A stretch of DNA of 61,704 nt, taken from contig CAZEFW010000036.1 in NCBI GenBank assembly GCA_964511535.1, positions 1-61,704 on the forward strand, given 5' to 3'. Made by a program: the position numbers and the translations under genes. Numbering within the stretch: the first letter of the stretch is position 1; each line of letters starts with the position of its first letter. A model generated the notes under the pieces. It was not told the DNA's origin. It did not search any database and saw nothing but the letters and a program-made list of their open reading frames with translations. Shown here piece after piece: positions 15,125-22,658 of the stretch. Origin of the DNA: CAZCFB01 sp964511535. GTDB taxonomy: Bacteria; Myxococcota_A; Polyangia; GCA-2747355; CAZCFB01.

Positions 15125-17872
15125 GTGCCCCCGGTACCTGACAGCGCCCCCACTGCGGACTACTCGTCCGGACAGTCAGCCCTGACCCGGCGCGGCCTGG
15201 CGCTGCTACTGCCGGTGCTGGCCCTGGGGACCGGTACCATCGGACCCGCCCTGGTGGACGGCATCAAGCTCTGGGTGCGAGAGCCGGCGCTGATCTGGTA
15301 CCACAAGCTGCACGCGGCGGTGTTCATCTTCGGGCTGCTCTCCATGCTCGGCGTGGTGGCAGGGCTGGGCGCCGGGCTGCTGTTCCTGGTGCTGGTGCGG
15401 CGGCGCGACCCGGCCAGGGCGGCGGCGAAGTGGGGCGGGGCGGTCCTGGGGGCGCTGCGTCGGGGCGCCCGGGATCCCATGGCAGCGGCCACGCTGTACA
15501 GCGCGCTCATCGGGCTGGCGCTGTTCATCGCCGGTGGCTACAAGCTGAACCACCTGTTCTTCAACAGCTTCAAGAACCTGCACCTGGCGGCGCTGCTGCT
15601 GGCTTGCCTCACCCCAGTGCTGGCGGTGGTGGTCCTGCTGCTGACCCTCTGCCTGAAGGTGGGCGTGGAGCAGCTGATGAGGGGCCTGGCGCGCGTGCCG
15701 GTGCTCCGGCTGCTGGCCACCCTGGGCGGCGCGGCGAGCTTCATCCTGCTGGGCCTGGCCGGCGGGGTGGCTCTGCTGATGCTCCGCTTCGCTCCCATCG
15801 TCCGGATCATCGACTGGCGCCCCCTGAGCTACCCGAGCCTCACCGTGGGCGTCGGGGCCGCGGTGCTGGCGCTGGTGCTCTGGTCGCGCCACCGCCGCCT
15901 GTCGCGCGGCCAGGTGCGCGCGGGCACGGCGCGGCGGGCGGCCCTGCTGCTCTGGATCGGCCTGCTGGTGGGGTCCTGGGTGCACTGCTTCGCCATGCTC
16001 GGAGACCACGCGCTGGTGCGCACCGCGCTGCTGCGCCGGGCCTACGGCGGGGCCAGGGCCTTCGATCTGCTCTCCTGGGGGCTCGACTTCGACCGGGACG
16101 GCTACCTCTCCTTCTTCGGCGGCGGGGACTGCGCGCCGTTCAACCCCGGGGTTCACCCGGGGGCCATGGAGATCCCGGGCAACGGCGTGGACGACAACTG
16201 CTTCGGCGGCGACCTGACCAACAAGCACCTGGCCGCGCCCGAGCGCCGCTTCGACCACCCGCTCCCCGCGGCCGTGGCGGCCAAGAAGCTCAGCATCCTG
16301 TTCATCACCATGGACGGGCTGCGGGCCGACCACCTCGGGTCATACGGCTACGCCCGCGACACCTCGCCCAACCTCGACGCCCTGGCAGCGAAGGGCACGG
16401 TGTTCGAGCGGGCCTACGCTCAGGCGCCCTCCACGCGCTACTCCATCCCGAGCTTCCACACCTCGCGCTACTCGTCGCAGGTGCCCCGGGACGCCACCCT
16501 GGAGATCCCGCGGCCGATCCGTCCCGAGGCCAACCTGATGGCCGAGATCTTCAAGGAGGCGGGGTACAACACCGGCGCCGTGCTGAGCTACATGGTGTTC
16601 AACCGCACCTGGAAGATGGACCAGGGCTACGACTTCTACGACAACAGCCAGGCGACCTATTACGTCGGCAAGGGGAGCCCGGCGTGGGACAAGGAGCAGC
16701 CCTACGTGCTGCCCAAGGTGGCCAAGGAGTTCCTCGACCGGAACAAGGGGGACAAGCCGTTCTTCCTCTGGACCCACTTCTTCGAGCCGCACCCGCCCTA
16801 CGTGCACCGCACCAAGCCGAAGGACTTCGGCACCGACGAGGTCTCGGTCTACGACGCCGAGCTCGCTTACGGCGACGAGCGCGTGGGTGAGCTGCTGGAC
16901 CACCTGGCGGCCCACCCGGCGGCGGACCGCACGGTGGTGGTGGTGTCGGCAGACCACGGCCGCGGGCTGGGCGAGCACGGCCTGGCCACCCACGGCTACG
17001 ACCTGTTCGCCGAGAACCTGCACGTGCCGCTGATCATCTACGTGCCCGGCCTGCAGCCGCGGCGCATCAAGCACCCGGTGGCGCTGCTGGACATCCTGCC
17101 CACCATGGTGAACCTGGCCGGCATCAAGCAGAAGTTCAACTTCGAAGGGCAGTCGCTGGTGCCCCAGCTCACCGAGGGGGTGGAGCCGCCGCCGGACCGG
17201 CCCATCTTCTCGGAGGTGCAGGTCGGCTTCCAGAACAGCCACGTCATCAACGCGGTGACCACCCGGGACTACAAGCTGATCTACGACGTGACCTACAACA
17301 CCTTCCAGCTGTTCGACCTGCGCACCGACCCCACCGAGCAGAAGAACATCTCGGACCAGGCGCCGGCGGAGCTCAAGCGCATCAAGGGGCTGCTGTACAA
17401 GGTGATGGAGCGGGCGACCCTGCCCAACATCAAGGAGCAGATCCGCAGCGCCATCGTCAAGCAGGCGCCGCCCACCCCCGGGGTGACCAAGGTCAACTTC
17501 GGCAAACAGATCCAGTTCCTCGGCTACGAGGTGCACCCCGAGCGCCCGGGCGCCGGGCAGATCATCTACGTCACCTGGTACATCAAGGCGCTCACGCGCG
17601 TGGACAAGGACTACAAGTTCATCGTCCAGCTCAAGGGCAAGAACGGGATCTTCTTCGACGCCAAGCATGTGCCGGTCAACGGCCTGTACCCGGCCACCAA
17701 GTGGGTCCCGGGCGAGATCATCGCGGACCGGCAGCACATGCGGCTGCCCCATGTCCCCCAGGAGTACGAGGTCTGGATCGGGTTCGGCCTCGGACACGAC
17801 ACCCTGCCCACCGTGGAGAAGATGGAGATGGTCAACACCGCGGTGAAGGTGGGCACCCTCACCACCCACTGA
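15125..17872 (+). CDS. Membrane sulfatase/phosphotransferase-like protein with MopE-like insert
   Basis: A 915-residue inner-membrane protein, start GTG at 15125 with no clear ribosome binding site. About seven transmembrane segments lie within residues 25-290. Residues about 316-365 match a MopE-like metal-binding repeat: DFDRDGYLSFFGGGDC, then NPGVHPGAMEIPGNGVDDNC. The alkaline-phosphatase-fold catalytic domain follows (FITMDGLRADHLGSYGY near 393, VVSADHGRGLGEHG near 606). The sulfatase signature C/S-x-P-x-R is absent; the equivalent place reads APSTRYSIPSF, so a Ser or Thr nucleophile is possible, as in phosphoethanolamine or phosphoglycerol transferases. The last 130 residues form a beta-rich domain of the kind found at the ends of GT-C membrane proteins. 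It lies three bases before a GT-C-like gene, suggesting envelope modification. Confidence 0.82.
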   Translation: MPPVPDSAPTADYSSGQSALTRRGLALLLPVLALGTGTIGPALVDGIKLWVREPALIWYHKLHAAVFIFGLLSMLGVVAGLGAGLLFLVLVRRRDPARAAAKWGGAVLGALRRGARDPMAAATLYSALIGLALFIAGGYKLNHLFFNSFKNLHLAALLLACLTPVLAVVVLLLTLCLKVGVEQLMRGLARVPVLRLLATLGGAASFILLGLAGGVALLMLRFAPIVRIIDWRPLSYPSLTVGVGAAVLALVLWSRHRRLSRGQVRAGTARRAALLLWIGLLVGSWVHCFAMLGDHALVRTALLRRAYGGARAFDLLSWGLDFDRDGYLSFFGGGDCAPFNPGVHPGAMEIPGNGVDDNCFGGDLTNKHLAAPERRFDHPLPAAVAAKKLSILFITMDGLRADHLGSYGYARDTSPNLDALAAKGTVFERAYAQAPSTRYSIPSFHTSRYSSQVPRDATLEIPRPIRPEANLMAEIFKEAGYNTGAVLSYMVFNRTWKMDQGYDFYDNSQATYYVGKGSPAWDKEQPYVLPKVAKEFLDRNKGDKPFFLWTHFFEPHPPYVHRTKPKDFGTDEVSVYDAELAYGDERVGELLDHLAAHPAADRTVVVVSADHGRGLGEHGLATHGYDLFAENLHVPLIIYVPGLQPRRIKHPVALLDILPTMVNLAGIKQKFNFEGQSLVPQLTEGVEPPPDRPIFSEVQVGFQNSHVINAVTTRDYKLIYDVTYNTFQLFDLRTDPTEQKNISDQAPAELKRIKGLLYKVMERATLPNIKEQIRSAIVKQAPPTPGVTKVNFGKQIQFLGYEVHPERPGAGQIIYVTWYIKALTRVDKDYKFIVQLKGKNGIFFDAKHVPVNGLYPATKWVPGEIIADRQHMRLPHVPQEYEVWIGFGLGHDTLPTVEKMEMVNTAVKVGTLTTH

Positions 17873-17875
17873 GCC

Positions 17876-19516
17876 ATGGCTGCGAGCGTACAGCGCTGGG
17901 CCGCGCGCCTCCTGTTCCCCGCCGCCATGGTGCTGCTGTACACGTACAACTTCCCCTACTTCTACGGGATCCACAGCGCCAACGAGCTGCCACGCATCTA
18001 CCAGTCCATGGCCATCGTGGATCGGGGCGCGCTGAACATCGACCCGGAGATGCGGCGCTTCCAGGGCACGCCAGATACGGCCGGGTACAAGGGCAAGCTG
18101 TACCCGAACAAGGCGCCAGGCATGAGCCTGCTCACGGTGCCGGTCTACTGGATCCAGAAGCAGGCCAACGGGGGCGAGACCCCGCAGCTGATCCGGATGT
18201 TCTTCTGGTTCCGGCTGTTCGGCTCGATCCTGCCGTCGCTGCTGTTCCTGCTGCTGATGTGGCGCTTCCTGGGGCGGCTGGTGGAGCACCACGGCACCCG
18301 GCGGTTGCTGCTGGGGGCCTACGCCCTGGGCTCCATGGCCCTGACCTACGGCACGCTGCTCATCGCGCACCAGTTGTCGGGGCTGCTCATGGCCACCGCT
18401 TACATCCTGCTCTTCTTCCACGGGCGGGACGGCCCGGAGCAGGGCAGGGGGGCTGCGGTCTGGCGGCCCATTTTGGCGGGGTTGGCCGCGGGAGCCGGCG
18501 TGCTGGTGGACTACCAGGTGGCCTTCATCGGGCCGCCGCTGTTCATCTACGCCCTGGTTACGGGTCGCCCGCGGTGGCGCACGGGGCTGCTCTACGCCCT
18601 GGGCTGCGCGCCGCCGCTGCTCTGCTTGCTCGGCTACCACTGGGTCGCCTTCGACAGCCCCTTCCGCACCGGCTACCACCTGGTGACCAACCCCGTGTTC
18701 CAGGAGTGGCACCAGGAGGGCTTCCTCGGCATGAGCAAGTTCAAGCCTGTGGCGTTCTGGGGGTCGTTCTTCCGGGCGGACAACGGGCTGTTCTACTTCT
18801 CGCCTTACCTGCTGCTGGCCTTCCCGGGCATCGCGCTGATGCTGCGGCGGCGGCAGTGGCGCGCGGACGGGGTGCTCTGCCTGGCGCTGATCCTGTTCTT
18901 CGGCTACTTCGTCTCGTCGCTCACGTTCTGGCGCAGCGGCTGGGCGGTGGGGCCGCGCTACATCACCTGCTCGCTGCCGTTCTACATCGTGCCGGTGGCG
19001 CTGCTCATGGCGCGGCTGGAGCGCGCGGCGTGGGGCTGGCGGGTGGTGCCGTACGGGCTGATGGCGCTGGCGATGCTGCTCTACTGCACGGCCAACGCCA
19101 CCTTCCCGCACTACCCGGAGAACTTCTCCAACCCGTGGTTCGACGTGACGCTCCGCTTCGGCCTGGCCGGCTACTTGCCGTACAACCTGGGCTGGCGGGT
19201 GGGGCTCAAGGGGCTCGTCTCGGCGCTGCCGTTCCTGGCGGTGCTCGCGGCCCTGTTGCTCTGGCTGCTGTTTGGCGGGCCGGGGGGCGGCCGGGCGCGC
19301 GCCGGGGTGGGGGCGTGGGCGCTGTGCGTGGTGGCCGCGGTGCTGCTGGCCTACTATGTCCAGCTCGGCCACCGCCGCATGCCAGTGCCGGTGGCGTTCC
19401 TGCCCTGGATGGAGCGGATCTGGGAGCCGAGGCACGAGGGGATGGATATCGAGTTGCTGCTCCCCGCCGGCGATCCGGTGACGGCGGGGTTGAAGCCACG
19501 GAGGCCGTGGTGGTGA
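17876..19516 (+). CDS. Polytopic membrane glycosyltransferase-like protein (GT-C/ArnT-like)
   Basis: A 546-residue membrane protein with roughly ten hydrophobic segments. After the first helix comes a periplasmic loop with NELPRIYQSMAIVDRGALNID and, shortly after, GKLYPNKAPGMSLL. This pair of motifs is typical of GT39/ArnT-like lipid-linked sugar transferases, where the first loop carries the catalytic acidic residue (here Glu in SANELPR). The ATG lies three bases after the stop of the preceding gene, so the two are almost certainly cotranscribed. It probably moves a sugar from a polyprenyl phosphate carrier to a surface acceptor on the periplasmic side; donor and acceptor are unknown. Confidence 0.72.
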   Translation: MAASVQRWAARLLFPAAMVLLYTYNFPYFYGIHSANELPRIYQSMAIVDRGALNIDPEMRRFQGTPDTAGYKGKLYPNKAPGMSLLTVPVYWIQKQANGGETPQLIRMFFWFRLFGSILPSLLFLLLMWRFLGRLVEHHGTRRLLLGAYALGSMALTYGTLLIAHQLSGLLMATAYILLFFHGRDGPEQGRGAAVWRPILAGLAAGAGVLVDYQVAFIGPPLFIYALVTGRPRWRTGLLYALGCAPPLLCLLGYHWVAFDSPFRTGYHLVTNPVFQEWHQEGFLGMSKFKPVAFWGSFFRADNGLFYFSPYLLLAFPGIALMLRRRQWRADGVLCLALILFFGYFVSSLTFWRSGWAVGPRYITCSLPFYIVPVALLMARLERAAWGWRVVPYGLMALAMLLYCTANATFPHYPENFSNPWFDVTLRFGLAGYLPYNLGWRVGLKGLVSALPFLAVLAALLLWLLFGGPGGGRARAGVGAWALCVVAAVLLAYYVQLGHRRMPVPVAFLPWMERIWEPRHEGMDIELLLPAGDPVTAGLKPRRPWW

Positions 19517-19538
19517 TATGGTTATGGGGACCTGGATC

Positions 19539-20963
19539 ATGAGACGAATTGCCACATGGCTGACCCTGGCGCTGATGGCCGGCGGATGCAGCTTCGACAC
19601 CTCTGGAGCGGCGCTTCAGGGATCTGCGCCGCCGCCGGGGAAGGACGGCGGCGGCAAGGATGGGGGCGGCCCTGGCACGGACAAGCGGGTCAAGCCGGAG
19701 GACATCGGCCCGCGCCCGGACAAGGGCGGCGGCAAGAAGGACCAGAAGCTGCCCGCGGACAGCGGCGGCAAGCCGGACAAGGGCCCGTGCGGCGGCAAGA
19801 CCCACAAGTGCAAGGACACGGTGCAGAGCCAGATCTGCAAGAACGGCGCCTGGGCCCCGTACCGCAAGTGCCCCATGGGCTGCAACATCGCCAAGGGCAA
19901 GTGCAACAACTTCAACGCGCTCAACGGCGGGGGCGCGCACCTGAACACGGTGAGCGGCAAGTTCGTGGTCAACGGCCTGATCATGCTGGACACCACCACA
20001 GGTAAGTTCACCCCTGACCAGACCGGCGCCAAGGTGACGCTGGTCAAGTCGGGGGGCGTGATGGTGATGGCGGTGGGGCAGCTGGAGATCACGCCGGCCG
20101 GCACCCTCAGGGTGATGGGCGACCTGCCGCTGCTGGTGGTGGCCAGCGACAAGATCGTTATCAACGGCCTGCTCGACGTTTCAGCCGACGGCATCGTCCC
20201 GGGGCCGGGCGGCGCCAAGGGCGGCGGCAAGGGCGGCGACGGCGGCGGCTGCGGCGGCGGGATCAAGGGAAAGAAGGATCACTTCGGCGGCGCGGGCGGG
20301 AGCTACGGCGGCCAGGGTGGATCCGGCAGCTCAAAGGGCAAGGCCCCGTGCGGCAAGCCGTGCCCGACCCCGCTCACAGGGGGCAGCGGCGGCGGCGACG
20401 GTGAGGGCAACCTCGGCTTCGGCGGCGCAGGCGGGGGCGCGCTGCAGCTCACGGCCTGGACCAGCATCACCATCTCCGGCAAGGTCAACGCCGGCGGCGG
20501 GGGCGGCCACAAGGGCGGATCACCCGACATCTTCGGGGAGCACACTGGCGCGGGCGGAGGCGGCGGAAGCGGCGGCGCGGTGATCATGGAGGCGCCCCAG
20601 GTGACCGTGGACGGCGTCGTGGCAGCCAACGGCGGCGGCGGCGCCGGCGCTGGCAGCGTGCTGGCTGGGCCGGGCGGCAAGGGCGGCGACGGGCAGGCCA
20701 CGCTCTCGGCGGCCAGCGGCGGCAAGGGCGCGGTGCCCATCGTCTCGGGCGACGGCGGGAAGGGGTCGTCGCAGCTGACCATCGACGGCGGTGGCGGCGA
20801 TTCGGGCTTGAGCGGCCTCTACTTCAGCGGCGGCGGGGGCGGCGCCGCTGGCCGGATCTGCGTGCGCACCAAGACGGGCAACTTCGGCGGCAAGGGCGCC
20901 ACCAGCCCGAGCACCGGCGGCAAGGCCGGGGCGCAGGAGACGCTCAAGACAGTCGCGCCGTAG
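19539..20963 (+). CDS. Gly-rich surface lipoprotein
   Basis: A 474-residue lipoprotein. I chose the ATG at 19539 because GGGGA lies eight bases upstream and the protein then begins MRRIATWLTLALMAGGCS, a clean lipoprotein signal; an ATG at 19518 would add seven residues. A Gly/Lys/Asp-rich linker follows, then a small six-Cys module (CGGKTHKCKD to CPMGCNIAKGKC), then a long region of beta-type segments separated by GGGG, GGxGG and GKGG runs to the C-terminus. The composition recalls PGRS-like or Gly-rich beta-helical surface proteins of Myxococcota. It is the third gene of the closely spaced set after the sulfatase-like and GT-C-like genes and may be their surface partner, which is inference. 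Confidence 0.78.
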   Translation: MRRIATWLTLALMAGGCSFDTSGAALQGSAPPPGKDGGGKDGGGPGTDKRVKPEDIGPRPDKGGGKKDQKLPADSGGKPDKGPCGGKTHKCKDTVQSQICKNGAWAPYRKCPMGCNIAKGKCNNFNALNGGGAHLNTVSGKFVVNGLIMLDTTTGKFTPDQTGAKVTLVKSGGVMVMAVGQLEITPAGTLRVMGDLPLLVVASDKIVINGLLDVSADGIVPGPGGAKGGGKGGDGGGCGGGIKGKKDHFGGAGGSYGGQGGSGSSKGKAPCGKPCPTPLTGGSGGGDGEGNLGFGGAGGGALQLTAWTSITISGKVNAGGGGGHKGGSPDIFGEHTGAGGGGGSGGAVIMEAPQVTVDGVVAANGGGGAGAGSVLAGPGGKGGDGQATLSAASGGKGAVPIVSGDGGKGSSQLTIDGGGGDSGLSGLYFSGGGGGAAGRICVRTKTGNFGGKGATSPSTGGKAGAQETLKTVAP

Positions 20964-20982
20964 CGGCGGCGTCCCGCCGCCG
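20964..20982. terminator. GC hairpin after the Gly-rich lipoprotein gene
   Basis: CGGCGGCG (20964-20971) pairs perfectly with CGCCGCCG (20975-20982) around a three-base loop, directly after the stop codon. An A-rich octamer array follows rather than a T-run. Confidence 0.55.
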
Positions 20983-20986
20983 AATG

Positions 20987-21018
20987 ACAAAACGACGAAA
21001 CGACGAAACGACGAAATT
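20987..21018. repeat. Octamer array (ACGAAACG type)
   Basis: Four 8-base units follow one another, ACAAAACG, ACGAAACG twice and ACGAAATT. They lie between two convergent genes, between the GC hairpin and the REP-like palindrome. Confidence 0.85.
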
Positions 21019-21040
21019 CCAGCGCGATGCCTGCGCCTGA

Positions 21041-21085
21041 TAAAATGTCAATAAGGGGGGTCAGACCCCACCACTTGACATTTTA
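21041..21085. repeat. REP-like imperfect palindrome with GGGGTCAGACCCC core
   Basis: The outer arms TAAAATGTCAA (21041-21051) and TTGACATTTTA (21075-21085) are perfect reverse complements. Inside lies the 13-base palindrome GGGGTCAGACCCC (21057-21069). This resembles the palindromes associated with REP-associated tyrosine transposases in many proteobacteria. It ends one base before the stop codon of the esterase gene and probably also acts as a bidirectional terminator. No transposase gene lies in the window. Confidence 0.75.
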
Positions 21086-21086
21086 G

Positions 21087-22532
21087 CTACTTGGTTTTCC
21101 AGGCGGTGCAGGAAGTGAAGAACGGCGCGGCGGTGGAGTTCTCGTTTACCGCCTTGCAGAAGCGGCCGCATACCTCGCTCTTGGTGGCGCCCTTGCAGCA
21201 GACGTTGATGACGTCGGCGATGACCAGCGCCGCCATGAGGCCGGTGCCGCAGGTCTGCTTGGCCGCCTCGGTCTTGTAGCAGGCGAGCATGGTGGTGTCC
21301 GCGGCGCCGCCCTTGGCCGCGTCGGCCTCGCAGTTGGTGATGCAGCCGCCGCAGTCGCCGAAGTTCTTCCCCGAGAAGCCGATCTTCGGCAGCTGGGTGC
21401 TCAGGATCGGCGCCACGGAGCCGTTCTCCACCACGCAGTCGCCCAGGGACTGGCAGTAGACCTGACAGTCGTCGAGCTTGTTCTTGGTGCAGGTCACCGT
21501 CACCTTGGGCACGTACTTGGCCGCGTCCTCGCTGCAGGTGATCTTGCTGCCGGTGGCCGGGGTCTTGATCTTCCAGTGGGGGTTCTGGGACAGGCCCTTG
21601 GGGTTGGCTGTGAGGAAGTTGAGCATCACGTCGTGCACCCCGGAGAGCCACTTGTGCCCCAGGTTGTCGCCCTTGCAGTGCACCTGGTTCACCTTGGCCG
21701 CGTCCTCGTACGCCTTGGACGCGATGGCCGCCTGCTGGGCGAAGTTGATCTTCGGCACCTGCTTGCCGCCGCTGGAGCCGCTGTACTCGTCGTTGTCGCC
21801 GCCCCAGGTCACCATCACCGCCATGTTGGTCAGCGCGGTGGGATTGGCGGGGGTGGTCAGGTCGTAGACCCCCGAGCCCACGACGCCGCCGGCCAGGATG
21901 CTGTGGCGCTCGCGCAGCACCCGGTTGGACATGATGCCGCCGGCGGACAGCCCGCTGACGAAGACCCGGTTGGCGTCCACCTCGAGGTGGCCGGCCACGC
22001 AGTCCACCAGCTTGTCGAAGAAGAGCAGGTCCTTGTTCTTGCGCGCCTCATCGCCCTTGTTGCGCATGGCGTCCCACTCGGGCCACACCGTGCCGTTCAT
22101 CTCCCCCTGGGGGCCGGCCACGATCCAGCCGTTCTTCACCAGCAGGTCCTTCCACGACTTGCGCCCACCGTCGATCTCCCCGGCCGAGCCGCCGGTGCCG
22201 TGGAAGTAGATCATGAACGGGCGCGGGCCGGCGAACTTGGTCTTGTCAGGCAGGTGCAGGTTGAAGGTGCGTTTCTGCGCCTCAACCTCGAAGCCGCTGT
22301 TCTTGCCCTCCACCGGGGCGGTGGTGGCGAACGCGCCGGGGCAGACCTTGGCCTTGTCCTTCACCAGCTTCTTGGGAGCCAGGTAGCCATCTGGCGATCC
22401 GGCGCCCATGTCGCTGGCCGCCCCGTCCTTCTGGGTCATGGCTCCGTCCACCGTGCCAGCCACGTCGTCATCGCTGCACGCGAGGGTCAACAGAGATGCA
22501 CCAACAAAACAACAAACAAGTTCCCGTCTCAT
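21087..22532 (-). CDS. Lipoprotein esterase, PHB-depolymerase/feruloyl-esterase-like
   Basis: A 481-residue exported hydrolase. The N-terminus (MRRELVCCFVGASLLTLACSDD) is a lipoprotein signal with lipobox LTLAC. The catalytic part, about residues 80-330, shows the alpha/beta-hydrolase pattern of the Esterase_phd group: FMIYFHGTGGSAGEID (oxyanion-hole region), FVSGLSAGG with the GxSxG nucleophile elbow, and a later Asp and His (GGDNDEYSG; HDVMLNF) that could complete the triad. The last 130 residues are Cys-rich, with about 14 cysteines including CGGCITNC and CGRFCKAV, and probably form a disulfide-bonded surface module. It diverges from the polysaccharide-lyase/GH105-like pair, so it may remove ester groups from the same glycan. 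That link is inference. Confidence 0.82.
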   Translation of the reverse strand: MRRELVCCFVGASLLTLACSDDDVAGTVDGAMTQKDGAASDMGAGSPDGYLAPKKLVKDKAKVCPGAFATTAPVEGKNSGFEVEAQKRTFNLHLPDKTKFAGPRPFMIYFHGTGGSAGEIDGGRKSWKDLLVKNGWIVAGPQGEMNGTVWPEWDAMRNKGDEARKNKDLLFFDKLVDCVAGHLEVDANRVFVSGLSAGGIMSNRVLRERHSILAGGVVGSGVYDLTTPANPTALTNMAVMVTWGGDNDEYSGSSGGKQVPKINFAQQAAIASKAYEDAAKVNQVHCKGDNLGHKWLSGVHDVMLNFLTANPKGLSQNPHWKIKTPATGSKITCSEDAAKYVPKVTVTCTKNKLDDCQVYCQSLGDCVVENGSVAPILSTQLPKIGFSGKNFGDCGGCITNCEADAAKGGAADTTMLACYKTEAAKQTCGTGLMAALVIADVINVCCKGATKSEVCGRFCKAVNENSTAAPFFTSCTAWKTK

Positions 22533-22658
22533 CTGTCCGCTCCCAAAGATATAAAAAGGTTTTGCCCCTTATTTGCACGCTCCAACCCCATTTGGCAAGG
22601 CAGGCCCTTGGCAGCTAGAGTCATACCCATGTGCAGCCAGGCCAACCCGCGTCGCACC

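Noticed and set aside
22590..22620. Possible sigma54 promoter from the two TTGGCA motifs
   Set aside because: The spacing between the motifs does not fit the -24/-12 arrangement and no TTGC element is in place.
21576..22628. Long upstream extension of the lyase reading frame
   Set aside because: It is antisense to the esterase gene, whose signal peptide and GxSxG motif are clear. The lipoprotein signal of the lyase starts at 22659.
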